A DNA stretch of 64,000 nucleotides from CAVQWT01 sp963810815. GTDB lineage: Bacteria; Pseudomonadota; Gammaproteobacteria; Burkholderiales; Casimicrobiaceae. Position 1 is the first letter of the stretch, and every line of letters begins with the position of its first letter. Below are positions 16,549-25,303 of the stretch, one piece after another. Below the pieces are notes generated by a model, which was not told where the DNA came from, made no database searches, and worked only from the letters and a program-made list of their open reading frames with translations. Location of the stretch: the NCBI GenBank assembly GCA_963810815.1, contig CAWEPB010000014.1, positions 1 to 64,000 on the forward strand, written 5' to 3'. A program made the translations under genes and the position numbers.

Positions 16549-17562
16549 TCAGGATTCGGACTTCGGCTCGCGGGCGAGCAGCCCCTCGACGGCGTCGCGC
16601 ACCGGCAGTCCTTCGTGCAGCACGCGGTCGACCGCCGTCGCGATGGGCATGTCGATCCGATGGTGGCGGGCGAGCGCGCGGACGGCCGCCGCCGCGGTGA
16701 CGCCCTCGGCCACGTGCCCGAGCTCGCGCAGGATGTCGGCGAGGCCCTGCCCGCGCGCGAGCGCCAGCCCGACGCGGCGGTTGCGCGACAGGTCGCCGGT
16801 GCAGGTCAGCACGAGGTCGCCCAGCCCGGCCAGTCCCATCAGCGTCTCCCGCCGGCCGCCGAGCGCCGCTGACAGGCGCCCCGTCTCGGCCAGGCCGCGC
16901 GTGATCAGTGCGGCGCGGGCGTTGTGGCCGAAGCCCAGGCCGTCGCTCGCGCCGGCGGCGATGGCGAGCACGTTCTTCACCGCGCCTCCCGTCTCGACGC
17001 CCGCGATGTCGTCGCTGGCGTACGCGCGCAGCGTGCCCGCGTGCAGCAGGGCGACGACGTCGGCGGCGAGCGACGGCGCCGTCGCTGCGACCGCCACGGC
17101 GGTGGGGAGCCCGCGCGCGACTTCCTCGGCGAAGCTGGGGCCGGAAATCACCCCCACCGGTGCGGGCCAGCGCGGGGCGATCTGCTGGTGGGCGAGCGCT
17201 GCGCCGGCCGGAAACCCGGCCGACGGCGCGACGGCGACGAAGCCCTTGGACAGCCAGACCAGCGGCGCGCGCGCGCCGGCCGCGGCCAGCGCGTCGGCGA
17301 CGTCGGCCAGCGCGGCCACCGGGGTGGCGACGACGACCAGCGAGGCGCGCGCCGCGGCGGTCGCATCGTGGGTGAGTTCCAGCGCGTCGGGCAGCCGGAT
17401 GCCGGGCAGGTAGCGGACGTTCTCGCGCGCGGCGGCGATGGCCGCCGCCTGCGCGGCGTCGCGCGCCCACAGCGTGACGCGCACGTCGCCGCGGCGCGCC
17501 ACGTGCGCGGCGAGCGCCGTGCCCCAGGCGCCGGCGCCGGCGAACAGGACGTCGCGGAGCAC
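16549..17562 (-). CDS. gpsA: Glycerol-3-phosphate dehydrogenase [NAD(P)+]
   Basis: GpsA reduces dihydroxyacetone phosphate to sn-glycerol-3-phosphate for phospholipid synthesis. The 337-residue cytoplasmic protein has the Rossmann motif GAGAWGTALA at 9-18, WLSKGF, GVISGPSFAEEVARG, the catalytic lysine in GGAVKNVLAIAAG, and the C-terminal LGDLVLTCTGDLSRNR block. It is the last gene of the secB-SH3-gpsA set, and converges with the second LarA gene across 13 nt with no terminator visible. Confidence 0.95.
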   Translation of the reverse strand: MLRDVLFAGAGAWGTALAAHVARRGDVRVTLWARDAAQAAAIAAARENVRYLPGIRLPDALELTHDATAAARASLVVVATPVAALADVADALAAAGARAPLVWLSKGFVAVAPSAGFPAGAALAHQQIAPRWPAPVGVISGPSFAEEVARGLPTAVAVAATAPSLAADVVALLHAGTLRAYASDDIAGVETGGAVKNVLAIAAGASDGLGFGHNARAALITRGLAETGRLSAALGGRRETLMGLAGLGDLVLTCTGDLSRNRRVGLALARGQGLADILRELGHVAEGVTAAAAVRALARHHRIDMPIATAVDRVLHEGLPVRDAVEGLLAREPKSES

Positions 17563-17602
17563 GGGTTTCAGCGCCGGCGGGGCGCCGACGACGGGTGGCC
17601 GG

Positions 17603-18115
17603 TCACAGCCCGAACACCTGCGGCAGCCGGACGAAGCCGACCTGGCCGTCGCGGTGCCTCACCTTCACCCAGCCGGGGGCGGTGGTGGTCGCCGCCGATG
17701 CGGCGGGTTCGGCCAGTTCGAGCAGCACGTTCTGCTCGGCGCGAAACACCAGCGGCGAGGCGTCCTCGGCCGCGGCGCGGACGTCGGCGACCGGCACCCG
17801 GACCACGAGCATCCGCCGGTCGCCCAGCGACTTGCGCTCGACCCAGCCGATGCTGCCGCCGGAGTCGCGCACCTTGATCCAGCCCTCGATCGGGACGATC
17901 ACCTCGAGCGGCGTGTCGCGGCCGAGCACGAACAGCGGCTTGGCCTTGGCCGACGGCGCGTCGAAGAGGACCGTGGCCTCGCCGGTGGTGCGGAAATCGG
18001 CGCCGTGCGCAGCCGTCGCGGCGAAGGCCGCCATCGCCGCCAGGGCCGGCAGCAGCACGCCGCGCGCCGCGCGGGAGAACCCGCGCGGCGGGATGGGCGA
18101 TGGGGTCGTCGGCAC
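17603..18115 (-). CDS. Exported SH3-domain protein
   Basis: The 170-residue protein has a signal peptide (hydrophobic VLLPALAAMAAFAATAAHGA after a basic start) and two bacterial SH3-like halves. Each half carries a GWIKVRD/GWVKVRH segment followed by GWVERKSL or GFVRL. Such periplasmic SH3 proteins sit between secB and gpsA in many betaproteobacteria. Ligand unknown; cell-wall or protein binding is assumed for the fold. Confidence 0.8.
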   Translation of the reverse strand: MPTTPSPIPPRGFSRAARGVLLPALAAMAAFAATAAHGADFRTTGEATVLFDAPSAKAKPLFVLGRDTPLEVIVPIEGWIKVRDSGGSIGWVERKSLGDRRMLVVRVPVADVRAAAEDASPLVFRAEQNVLLELAEPAASAATTTAPGWVKVRHRDGQVGFVRLPQVFGL

Positions 18116-18158
18116 GACGCGGGACCGGGTCGGACGGCGGGGCAGGCCCGCCGCGGGA

Positions 18159-18650
18159 TCAGTTGGCGGCGGAGGCGACGGCCGGCGCGGCCGCCTGCTG
18201 CGCGGCCTGCTGCGCGTACAGCGCCTCGAAATTGATCGGCGCCAGGTGGATCGGCGGGAAGCCGGCGCGACCGACGGCGTCGGCGAGCGTCTCGCGGATG
18301 TAAGGGAACAGCACCGTCGGGCAATGGATCGCCAGCACCGGCTGCAGGCCTTCGGGCGGCACGCCCTTGATGGTGAAGATCCCCGCCTGCGACGCCTCCA
18401 CGAGGAACAGCGTGCGGTCGGCGACCTTCGCCGTCAGCGTGACGGTGAGCACCGCCTCGTAGACGTCCGGCTGGATCTGCTCGGCCTTGGTGCGCAGCCC
18501 GACCTCGATCTGCGGGTTCTCGGGCGCCAGGAACGACTGCGGCGCGCCCGGATTCTCGAGCGACAGGTCCTTCACGTAGATCTTGTCGATCGAAAACGCG
18601 ACGACGTCGTTGCCATTGCCGTTGCCGGCGGCCTGCGGAGCTTCAGCCAT
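18159..18650 (-). CDS. secB: Protein-export chaperone SecB
   Basis: SecB is the tetrameric cytoplasmic chaperone that keeps preproteins unfolded and delivers them to SecA. The 163 residues show the family features: YVKDLSLENPGAPQSF, VGLRTKAEQI, FLVEASQAGIFTIKG, CPTVLFPYIRETLADAVGRAGFPP split over the substrate groove, and a final LAPINFEALY with an Ala-rich tail. It is followed by the SH3 and gpsA genes. Confidence 0.96.
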   Translation of the reverse strand: MAEAPQAAGNGNGNDVVAFSIDKIYVKDLSLENPGAPQSFLAPENPQIEVGLRTKAEQIQPDVYEAVLTVTLTAKVADRTLFLVEASQAGIFTIKGVPPEGLQPVLAIHCPTVLFPYIRETLADAVGRAGFPPIHLAPINFEALYAQQAAQQAAAPAVASAAN

Positions 18651-18682
18651 GATGCGGTCCTTCGAATGGGGTCAAAGGCGCG

Positions 18683-18688
18683 ATTTTA
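18683..18688 (-). promoter_or_regulatory. Probable -10 element upstream of secB
   Basis: TAAAAT on the minus strand, 33 nt before the secB ATG, in the 114-nt gap behind grxC. It fits the GGTA(A/G)AAT pattern seen upstream of other genes in the window. No good -35 is visible. Confidence 0.35.
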
Positions 18689-18764
18689 CCGCATCGGGTT
18701 CAAGGCACCGCGTGGGCCCCGCGACGGCCTCCCGGCGGCGCCACGGATGCGCCCGTTCCGCCGC

Positions 18765-19052
18765 TCACGCCGGCGGTGGAGTTTCCGCCCCCGCAAGCAT
18801 CGGGGCCAGCCGTCCGGCATGATCGAGCGCGGCCAGGTCGTCGTAGCCGCCGACGTGGAAGTCGCCGATGTAGATCTGCGGCACCGTCCGCCGGCCGGTC
18901 TTCTCGATCATCACGTCGCGCAGCGCCGGGTCGAGGTCCACGCGCAGCTTGTCGATGGCGGTGACTCCCCTGGACCTGAGCAGCCGCTCGGCCTGGACGC
19001 AGTACGGGCACACGGCGGTCGCGTACATCGTGATCTTCGGGGCGGCGGCCAT
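18765..19052 (-). CDS. grxC: Glutaredoxin 3
   Basis: A 95-residue dithiol glutaredoxin with the active site CPYC at residues 15-18, the cis-proline motif TVPQIYIG and the GGYDDL glutathione-binding segment. It reduces glutathione-mixed disulfides in the cytoplasm. It follows the rhodanese gene with a 2-nt gap, so the two are probably co-transcribed. I chose the ATG at 19052. Confidence 0.94.
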   Translation of the reverse strand: MAAAPKITMYATAVCPYCVQAERLLRSRGVTAIDKLRVDLDPALRDVMIEKTGRRTVPQIYIGDFHVGGYDDLAALDHAGRLAPMLAGAETPPPA

Positions 19053-19054
19053 GG

Positions 19055-19465
19055 TCACTTCTCCAGTGGCAGGCCGGCGTCCTTCCATGCCTTGATGCCG
19101 CCGTCGAGATTGTAGAGTTCGGTGAAGCCCTGCTTGGCCAGCGCGTTGCCGGCCATGCGCGACCGGGCCCCGCTGGCGCAGTACGCGATGATCGGCCGGC
19201 CCTTGAACTTGGCGAGTTCCGCGGCGCGGCCGTCGAGCTGCGACAGCGGAATGTGCACGGCGTTGGGCAGGCGGCCGCCCTCGTACTCCTTGGTTTCGCG
19301 CACGTCGAGCAGCACCGCGTCGCTGTGATTGATCAGGTGCGTCGCGTTGAGGTTGCCGACTTCCTTCATCGGCGAGAAGCGGCGGTGCACCAGCGGCCAC
19401 ACCAGCATCGCGCCCGACAGGAACGCGACGAGGATGAGCATCCAGTTGTTCTGTATGAAGGACAT
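19055..19465 (-). CDS. Membrane-anchored rhodanese-like protein
   Basis: The 136-residue protein has one N-terminal membrane helix (WMLILVAFLSGAMLVWPLV) and a rhodanese domain with LLDVRETKEYEGGRLPNA and the catalytic Cys96 in AYCASGARS, ending YNLDGGIKAWKDAGLP. It is the typical rhodanese beside grxC and secB in betaproteobacteria. The start at 19465 lacks a clear ribosome binding site. It is divergent from gpmI. Confidence 0.88.
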   Translation of the reverse strand: MSFIQNNWMLILVAFLSGAMLVWPLVHRRFSPMKEVGNLNATHLINHSDAVLLDVRETKEYEGGRLPNAVHIPLSQLDGRAAELAKFKGRPIIAYCASGARSRMAGNALAKQGFTELYNLDGGIKAWKDAGLPLEK

Positions 19466-19543
19466 GGGGAAATCGGGACCGGGAAGAGGACCGGCGGGAG
19501 CCGGCCGGGGAACGGGCCGCCGGGGGCCGGCGGTGGGCAAAGG

Positions 19544-19549
19544 TAAAAT
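19544..19549 (+). promoter_or_regulatory. Probable -10 element of gpmI
   Basis: TAAAAT, 41 nt before the gpmI start codon, in the divergent gap between the rhodanese gene and gpmI. The surrounding GGTAAAATGAT matches the local pattern, but no -35 is evident in the GC-rich flank. Confidence 0.4.
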
Positions 19550-19590
19550 GATAGCGCAGCGGGCCCTCGCCCGCCGCCCGACAGGACTCC

Positions 19591-21225
19591 ATGGCCTCCA
19601 CCACGCCCGCCGCCGCCCGTCCCGACCCCAGTACCGACCCCAGTACCGGCCCCAGTACCGGCCCGATGTCCGGTCCCGCGGCCCGCCCCGCCGTCCGGCC
19701 CGTGGTGCTGCTGATCCTCGACGGGTTCGGCTGCCGTCCCGACGGCCCCGACAACGCGATCGCCGCCGCGCGGATGCCGCGCTGGAAGGCGCTGCTGGCC
19801 TCGTGTCCGCACACGACGATCGACGCCTCCGAGCTCCACGTCGGCCTGCCCGTGGGCCAGATGGGCAATTCGGAGGTCGGCCACCTGAACATCGGCGCCG
19901 GCCGCGTCGTCTACCAGGACTTCACCCGCATCGACAAGGCGATCGCCGACGGCGATTTCGCGCGCAACCCGGTGCTCGCCGACGCCGCGCGCACCGCCGC
20001 CGCGACCGGGCGGGTCGTTCACGTGCTGGGCCTGCTGTCGCCGGGCGGCGTCCACAGCCACGAGCGGCAGCTCGCCGCGATGGTGGACCTGGCCGCGGCC
20101 GCGGGCGCGCCGGTGCGCGTCCACGCCTTCCTCGACGGTCGCGACACGCCGCCGAAGAGTGCCGCCGCCTCGCTGGCGTTCATGGAAGGCGTCTGCGCGC
20201 GGCACGCCGGCGCGCGCATCGCGACGGTCACCGGCCGCTATTTCGCGATGGACCGCGACCAGCGCTGGGACCGCGTGCGCAAGGCGTGGGACGCGATCGT
20301 CGATGCCCGTGCGGAGCACACGGCGCCGTCGGCCGCGGCGGCGCTCGACGCCGCGTACGCGCGCGGCGAGACCGACGAGTTCGTCGCGGCGACAGTCATC
20401 GCCGGTGCGCCCGGCGACGCGGCCGCGGTCGCCGACGGCGACGTCGTCGTGTTCATGAACTTCCGCGCCGACCGCGCGCGCGAGCTCACCCGCGCGTTCA
20501 CCGATCCCGCGTTCGACGGCTTCCCGCGGCCGCGCGTCCCGCGGCTCGCGCGCTTCGTCTGCCTGACGAATTACGGCGACGACTACGCCCACCTGCCCGT
20601 CGCGTTCGGGCCGCAGTCGATCGGCAACGGCTTCGGCGAGTACCTGGCCGCGCGCGGCCTGACCCAGCTGCGCATCGCCGAGACCGAGAAGTACGCGCAC
20701 GTCACCTATTTCTTCAGCGGCGGCGTCGAGACGCCGTGGCCCGGCGAGGACCGCGTGCTGGTGCCCTCGCCGAAGGTGGCGACCTACGACCTGAAGCCGG
20801 AGATGAGCGCGTTCGAGGTCACCGACAAGCTCGTCGCGGCGATCGGCAGCCGGCGCTACGACGCCATCGTCTGCAATTACGCCAACGGCGACATGGTCGG
20901 CCACACCGGCAACTTCGCCGCGGCGGTCAAGGCGGTCGAGGCGCTGGACCTTTGCGTCGGCCGCGTCGTCGACGCGGCGCGCGCCGCCGGCGCCGAAGTG
21001 CTGATCACCGCCGACCACGGCAACGCGGAAATGATGCACGATCCGGCCACCGGCCAGGCGCACACCGCGCACACGCTGAACGTCGTCCCCTTCGTCTACG
21101 TCGGCCGCAGCGCGCGGCTCGCACCGGGCGGCGTGCTGGCCGATGTCGCGCCGACGCTGCTCGCGCTGATGGGGCTACCGCAGCCGCCCGAGATGACCGG
21201 CCGTTCGCTCGTCACGTTAGAGTGA
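19591..21225 (+). CDS. gpmI: 2,3-bisphosphoglycerate-independent phosphoglycerate mutase
   Basis: GpmI interconverts 3- and 2-phosphoglycerate using two Mn ions and a phosphoserine. The metal-binding start VVLLILDGFG and the catalytic serine (Ser94 in GNSEVGHLNIGAG) are clear, as are FLDGRDTPPKSA, GRYFAMDRDQRWDR, NYANGDMVGHTG and TADHGNAE. The 544-residue length includes about 30 extra N-terminal residues (DPSTDPSTGPSTGP) encoded by a 12-bp tandem repeat at 19624-19659. AGGA lies just before the ATG. Confidence 0.95.
   Translation: MASTTPAAARPDPSTDPSTGPSTGPMSGPAARPAVRPVVLLILDGFGCRPDGPDNAIAAARMPRWKALLASCPHTTIDASELHVGLPVGQMGNSEVGHLNIGAGRVVYQDFTRIDKAIADGDFARNPVLADAARTAAATGRVVHVLGLLSPGGVHSHERQLAAMVDLAAAAGAPVRVHAFLDGRDTPPKSAAASLAFMEGVCARHAGARIATVTGRYFAMDRDQRWDRVRKAWDAIVDARAEHTAPSAAAALDAAYARGETDEFVAATVIAGAPGDAAAVADGDVVVFMNFRADRARELTRAFTDPAFDGFPRPRVPRLARFVCLTNYGDDYAHLPVAFGPQSIGNGFGEYLAARGLTQLRIAETEKYAHVTYFFSGGVETPWPGEDRVLVPSPKVATYDLKPEMSAFEVTDKLVAAIGSRRYDAIVCNYANGDMVGHTGNFAAAVKAVEALDLCVGRVVDAARAAGAEVLITADHGNAEMMHDPATGQAHTAHTLNVVPFVYVGRSARLAPGGVLADVAPTLLALMGLPQPPEMTGRSLVTLE
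19624..19659. repeat. 12-bp tandem repeat at the 5' end of gpmI
   Basis: Three contiguous units of gaccccagtacc (third unit begins gg) encode repeated Asp/Gly-Pro-Ser-Thr tetrapeptides. The repeats are in phase with the reading frame and lie outside the conserved enzyme. Confidence 0.85.
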
Positions 21226-22562
21226 CGGCGGCGCGCCGGCGGCGGCAACTTGCGGCGATGCTCGCCGCGGTCGTGCTGCACGCACCGGCGCCCGGGGCCG
21301 CGGCCCCGTCGGCGCCCCCGGCCGAACGCGCGGCCCGGGCGGCGGGCACGGCCCCCGCCTCGCCGGCTGCCTCACCGACCGCCTCAGCGCCCTCCGCGGC
21401 GCCGGCGCCCGCGCCCCGCACCGCGCGCGACATCGAGGCGCAGCGCCAGGCGGTCAAGGCACGCGCCGAAGCCGTGCAGCGCGAGCTCGCCGCCGCCGAA
21501 GCGACGAGGAGCGAGGCCGCGGACGCGCTGCGCGATTCCGAGCGCGCGATCTCCGAGGCCAATCGCCGCCTCTACGAGCTGGGGCAGGCGCAGGCCGCCG
21601 CGCGCGCGCGGCTGGTGACGCTGGCCAACGAGCGCGCCCGGGTCGAGGCGCGCACCCAGACCGAGCAGTCGCGGCTGGCGCAGCTCCTCGCCCAGCGCTA
21701 CGCCGGCGGCGAGACCGACCCGCTCAAGCTGCTGCTGTCCGGCCGCGACCCCGGCGACATCGACCGCCTGATGACGTACTACCGCCGGATCGGCGAGGCA
21801 CGGGCGCAGGTGATCGCCGAGCTGGCCGCCGACCGGGACCGGCTGGCGGCGCTCGCGGACGAGGCCGCCGCCGAGCAGAAGGCGCTGGACGCCCTGCTGC
21901 GCGACGAGGCGGCGGCGCGGACCGAGCTGGAACGCGAGCGCGCGGCCCGGGCACGGGTGCTCGCCCGCGTCGCCGAGGACGTCCAGCGGCAGCGGCGCGC
22001 GCTGGAAACGCTGCGCCGCGACGAGGCCAGGCTCGACCAGTTGCTCGAGCGCCTCGCGCGCGCCCCGCGGACCGAGCCGCCGGCGGCCCGCCCGAAACCG
22101 GCGCCGTCGGGCCCCCCGCCGCCGGGCTTGCCCGGCGCCGCCCGGCCGGTCCCGCCCGGGCCGGCAGTCGGCCCGCTGCCGGCCCGCCGTCGGTCGGTCC
22201 CGGTCGCCGGGGAACTGATCAACCGTTTCGGCGTCCCAAGAGAGTCCGGCGGCACGAAGTGGAAGGGTTGGTTCATCCGCTGCACTGTTGGACAGGAGGT
22301 CAGGGCCGTTGCCGCCGGTCGGGTCGTCTACGCCGACTGGCTGCGGGGCTTCGGCAACCTGTTGATTCTCGACCACGGCGGGGGTTGGATGACCCTCTAC
22401 GGCAACAACGACGCCCTGCTCGCGCGCCTCGGTGACGAGGTCCGGGAGGGGGACCCGGTGGCCCAGGCGGGGGCTTCCGGTGGCAGTCCGGATTCCGGTG
22501 TATATTTTGAAGTCCGGTTCGACGGGTCGGCGGTGGACCCCGCCTCCTGGGCAGTCCGCTAG
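21222..22562 (+). CDS. envC: EnvC-like murein hydrolase activator (degenerate M23/LytM domain)
   Basis: EnvC proteins activate amidases at the division septum. The 446-residue protein has a basic start and signal peptide (TAARRRRQLAAMLAAVVLHA), a long coiled coil (about residues 70-285), a Pro-rich linker and a C-terminal LytM-like domain (GELINRFGVP to VYFEVRFDG). The zinc ligands of active LytM enzymes are missing: KWKGWFIRC replaces the first His motif, YGNN the HxH region. That is typical of EnvC. The start is the GTG at 21222, overlapping the gpmI stop as GTGA. Confidence 0.85.
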   Translation: MTAARRRRQLAAMLAAVVLHAPAPGAAAPSAPPAERAARAAGTAPASPAASPTASAPSAAPAPAPRTARDIEAQRQAVKARAEAVQRELAAAEATRSEAADALRDSERAISEANRRLYELGQAQAAARARLVTLANERARVEARTQTEQSRLAQLLAQRYAGGETDPLKLLLSGRDPGDIDRLMTYYRRIGEARAQVIAELAADRDRLAALADEAAAEQKALDALLRDEAAARTELERERAARARVLARVAEDVQRQRRALETLRRDEARLDQLLERLARAPRTEPPAARPKPAPSGPPPPGLPGAARPVPPGPAVGPLPARRRSVPVAGELINRFGVPRESGGTKWKGWFIRCTVGQEVRAVAAGRVVYADWLRGFGNLLILDHGGGWMTLYGNNDALLARLGDEVREGDPVAQAGASGGSPDSGVYFEVRFDGSAVDPASWAVR

Positions 22563-22670
22563 CACCGACCGCCTCGCTGCAGCCGCCACCGCAAGGGCCG
22601 CAGATCGGGATCGACGGGCCCCGCCCACCGCGCGGCCTCAACCGCAATACCGCAGGAAGGATCGACGAGC

Positions 22671-24083
22671 ATGGGCAACAGCTGGAAAAAGGCAGGTCTG
22701 ATCGGATTGGGCGCGGTGTTGGGCGTGCTGCTCTCGCTCAACTTCTCGGCCGTCGCGCAGCGCGAGGCGAGGCTCCCGATCCCCTACGAGGACCTGCAGC
22801 TGCTGGCTGCCGTGTTCGGCCGCATCAAGAGCGACTACGTCGAGACGGTGCCCGACGACAAGCTGATCAAGGAAGCCATCAACGGGATGGTGCACGGCCT
22901 CGATCCGCACAGCGACTTCCTGGACGCCGACGCGTTCAAGGAGATGCAGGTCAGCACGCAGGGCAAGTTCGGCGGCCTCGGCATCGAGGTGGGCGTCGAG
23001 GACGGCGTCGTCCGCGTGATCTCGCCGATCGAGGACACCCCCGCGTTCCGCGCCGGCATCAAGTCCGGCGACCTCATCGTCAAGATCGACGACTTGGCGA
23101 CCCGCGGCGTTCCGCTGTCGAAGGCCGTCGAGAAGATGCGCGGCAAGCCGGGGACCGACGTCGTGCTGACGGTGTTCCGCAAGGACGCCGAGGCGCCGCT
23201 GACGTTCACGCTGACGCGCGAGGAAATCAACGTCAAGAGCGTCCGCGCCAAGATGCTGGAGCCGGGCTACGGCTACATCCGCGTCCGGCAGTTCCAGGAC
23301 CGCACCGGCGAGGACCTCGCGCGGGCCATCAAGGACTTCTACAAGGCCGGCGACGTCAAGGGCATCGTGCTCGACGTGCGCAGCGACCCGGGCGGCCTGC
23401 TGAACCAGGCGGTTGCGGTGTCGGCGGCGTTCCTGCCCAAGGATGCGCTCGTCGTCTACACCGATGGCCGCACGCCCGACGCGAAGATGCGCCTGTCCGC
23501 CCGCCGCGAGGATTACTCGCGCCGCGGCGAGGATTACTTCCGCGACCTGCCGGCCGCGGTGAAGAAGGTGCCGCTGGTGGTGCTCGTCGACGGCGGGACC
23601 GCGTCGGCCTCGGAGATCGTCGCCGGCGCGCTGCAGGACCACAAGCGCGCCACGGTCATCGGCGCGCAGACCTTCGGCAAGGGTTCGGTGCAGACGATCC
23701 TGCCGCTCGGCAACAACGCCGGCCTCAAGCTGACCACGGCGCGCTACTACACCCCGTCGGGCCGCTCGATCCAGGCCAAGGGCATCGAGCCGGACATCTA
23801 TGTCGACGACGGCCGCGACTCGCCGAACCGGATCCGCGAAGCCAATCTCGACGGTCACCTCGAGACCGGCAAGGCGGGGGCGAAGGACGCCCCCACGGCG
23901 GCCGCCCCCAAGGTGCCCGCCAAGGCCGAAACGGCGGGCAAGCCCGAAGCGACGCCGCCGCTGCCGCGCTTCGAGTTCGGCGCCAACGACGACTTCCAGC
24001 TGCAGCAGGCGATGAATCACCTCAAGGGCCAGCCGGTGATCGCGTCGACCAAGTCGATCGCGGCGCAAGCGAAGCCGCAATAA
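22671..24083 (+). CDS. ctpA: Carboxyl-terminal processing protease (S41 family)
   Basis: A periplasmic serine/lysine protease that trims C-termini of envelope proteins. The 470 residues comprise an N-terminal signal/anchor helix (AGLIGLGAVLGVLLSLNFSAV), a PDZ domain (GKFGGLGIEVGVEDGVVRV onward) and the protease core with DPGGLLNQAV. The catalytic dyad is Ser312 (GGTASASEI) and Lys337 (QTFGKGSVQ), 25 residues apart as in E. coli Prc. The C-terminal tail has an Ala/Lys/Pro linker. It follows envC, as in many betaproteobacteria; EnvC and CtpA are linked in cell-wall hydrolase control. Confidence 0.94.
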   Translation: MGNSWKKAGLIGLGAVLGVLLSLNFSAVAQREARLPIPYEDLQLLAAVFGRIKSDYVETVPDDKLIKEAINGMVHGLDPHSDFLDADAFKEMQVSTQGKFGGLGIEVGVEDGVVRVISPIEDTPAFRAGIKSGDLIVKIDDLATRGVPLSKAVEKMRGKPGTDVVLTVFRKDAEAPLTFTLTREEINVKSVRAKMLEPGYGYIRVRQFQDRTGEDLARAIKDFYKAGDVKGIVLDVRSDPGGLLNQAVAVSAAFLPKDALVVYTDGRTPDAKMRLSARREDYSRRGEDYFRDLPAAVKKVPLVVLVDGGTASASEIVAGALQDHKRATVIGAQTFGKGSVQTILPLGNNAGLKLTTARYYTPSGRSIQAKGIEPDIYVDDGRDSPNRIREANLDGHLETGKAGAKDAPTAAAPKVPAKAETAGKPEATPPLPRFEFGANDDFQLQQAMNHLKGQPVIASTKSIAAQAKPQ

Positions 24084-24101
24084 CGCACACCCGCCCGACC
24101 C

Positions 24102-24132
24102 GACGCCCGGCCCGCGCCGGGCGTCTTCGTTT
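24102..24132 (+). terminator. Rho-independent terminator after ctpA
   Basis: A perfect 10-bp stem GACGCCCGGC-CCGC-GCCGGGCGTC is followed by TTCGTTT, 18 nt after the ctpA stop. The T-tract is interrupted, so termination before moeB may be partial. Confidence 0.7.
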
Positions 24133-24152
24133 CGCGGCACGGACGACCCGAC

Positions 24153-24905
24153 ATGGACGATGCGCAACTTCTCCGCTACAGCCGTCATGTCCTGCTGCCG
24201 GAATTCGGCATCGAGGCGCAGGAGCGGTTCGCCGCCGCGCACGCGCTGGTCATCGGTGCCGGCGGGCTGGGGGCGCCGGCGCTGCAGTTCCTGGCGGCGG
24301 CGGGCCTGGGCACGCTGACGGTGGCGGACCCCGACGCCGTCGACCTGACCAACCTGCAGCGGCAGATCCTCTACTCGACGACCGACATCGGCGAACCCAA
24401 GGTGAAGGCGGCGCGGCACCGGATCGCGGCGATCAATCCCGAAGTGCGCTTCGAGGCGATCCACGCGCGCGTCGGACCCGCCGAACTCGGGCCTCTGGTC
24501 GCGCGGGCCGACGTCGTCCTCGACTGCTGCGACAACTTCGCCACCCGTCATGCGGTGAACCGGGCCTGCGTCGCCGCCCGCAAGCCGCTGGTATCCGGCG
24601 CCGCGATCCGCTTCGATGGCCAGATCGCGGTGTTCGACCCGCGGGTGCCGGACGCGCCCTGCTACCACTGCCTGTTCGGCGAGGGCGAGGACCTCGAGGA
24701 GACCCGCTGCGCCGTGATGGGCGTGTTCGCGCCGGTGGTGGGCATCGTCGGCGCCGTGCAGGCGGCCGAGGCGCTGAAGCTCGTCGCACGCGCAGGCGAG
24801 TCGCTCGCCGGCCGGCTGCTGCTGCTCGACGCGCTGTCGATGCACTGGCGCGAGGTGAAGGTCGCGCGCGATCCCGGCTGCCCGGTCTGCGCAACCGCGG
24901 GATGA
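24153..24905 (+). CDS. moeB: MoeB/ThiF/HesA family adenylyltransferase
   Basis: The enzyme adenylates the C-terminus of a ubiquitin-like sulfur carrier (MoaD or ThiS). The 250-residue protein has RYSRHVLLPEFG at the N-terminus, the ATP motif GAGGLGAPALQ near residue 34, DLTNLQRQILY, CCDNFATRHAVN, and two zinc CxxC pairs (CYHCLF and CPVC at the end). It lacks a C-terminal rhodanese domain. MoeB is the usual annotation in this neighbourhood, but ThiF cannot be excluded from sequence alone. It converges with the sbtB-like gene. Confidence 0.88.
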   Translation: MDDAQLLRYSRHVLLPEFGIEAQERFAAAHALVIGAGGLGAPALQFLAAAGLGTLTVADPDAVDLTNLQRQILYSTTDIGEPKVKAARHRIAAINPEVRFEAIHARVGPAELGPLVARADVVLDCCDNFATRHAVNRACVAARKPLVSGAAIRFDGQIAVFDPRVPDAPCYHCLFGEGEDLEETRCAVMGVFAPVVGIVGAVQAAEALKLVARAGESLAGRLLLLDALSMHWREVKVARDPGCPVCATAG

Positions 24906-24954
24906 GGTCCCGGGCCGGCGCGGCCCGAGGAGACGCCGGCCGCGGGTCGCCCGG

Positions 24955-25248
24955 TCAGTGGACGACCCACTCGGCGTCCGACAGCAGCGCGACGCCACCG
25001 TGCCGGACGAGGATGGGCCGGACGAGGTCGACGATGCGCCGCACGTCGTCGGCCGGCGCCGCGATGATCACCACGCCGTTGCTGAATTCGCCGGACAGCC
25101 CGTCGCCGCCGCGCCGGCCGCGCCGCCCCTTGCCCTGCGCGTCGCGCAGCACCGTGTAGCCTGCGACCCCCGCCGCGTCCAGCGCGTCGAGGAGCCGCGG
25201 CAGCTCGGCCTCGTCGACGACGATTTCCAGCCGCTTCACCGGTTTCAT
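24955..25248 (-). CDS. sbtB: PII-like regulatory protein (SbtB-like)
   Basis: The 97-residue protein has a PII-like pattern: KRLEIVVDEAELPRLLDAL, then GYTVLRDAQGKGRRGRRG as the flexible loop, and VVIIAAPADDVRRIVDLV. It lacks the uridylylated Tyr motif of GlnB. In cyanobacteria SbtB binds adenine nucleotides and inhibits the bicarbonate transporter SbtA. Here the gene lies 55 nt downstream of an SbtA-like transporter, which supports this assignment. There is no C-terminal Cys pair like that of cyanobacterial SbtB. Confidence 0.78.
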   Translation of the reverse strand: MKPVKRLEIVVDEAELPRLLDALDAAGVAGYTVLRDAQGKGRRGRRGGDGLSGEFSNGVVIIAAPADDVRRIVDLVRPILVRHGGVALLSDAEWVVH

Positions 25249-25303
25249 CCGCGCCTCCCTGCGACCGTCGCCGCGGCCGACGGCCCGGCGTCTCGCGTCC
25301 GTG

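Noticed and set aside
21222..22562. EnvC-like protein as an active zinc endopeptidase
   Set aside because: The histidine and aspartate zinc ligands of active M23 domains are replaced, so an activator role fits better.
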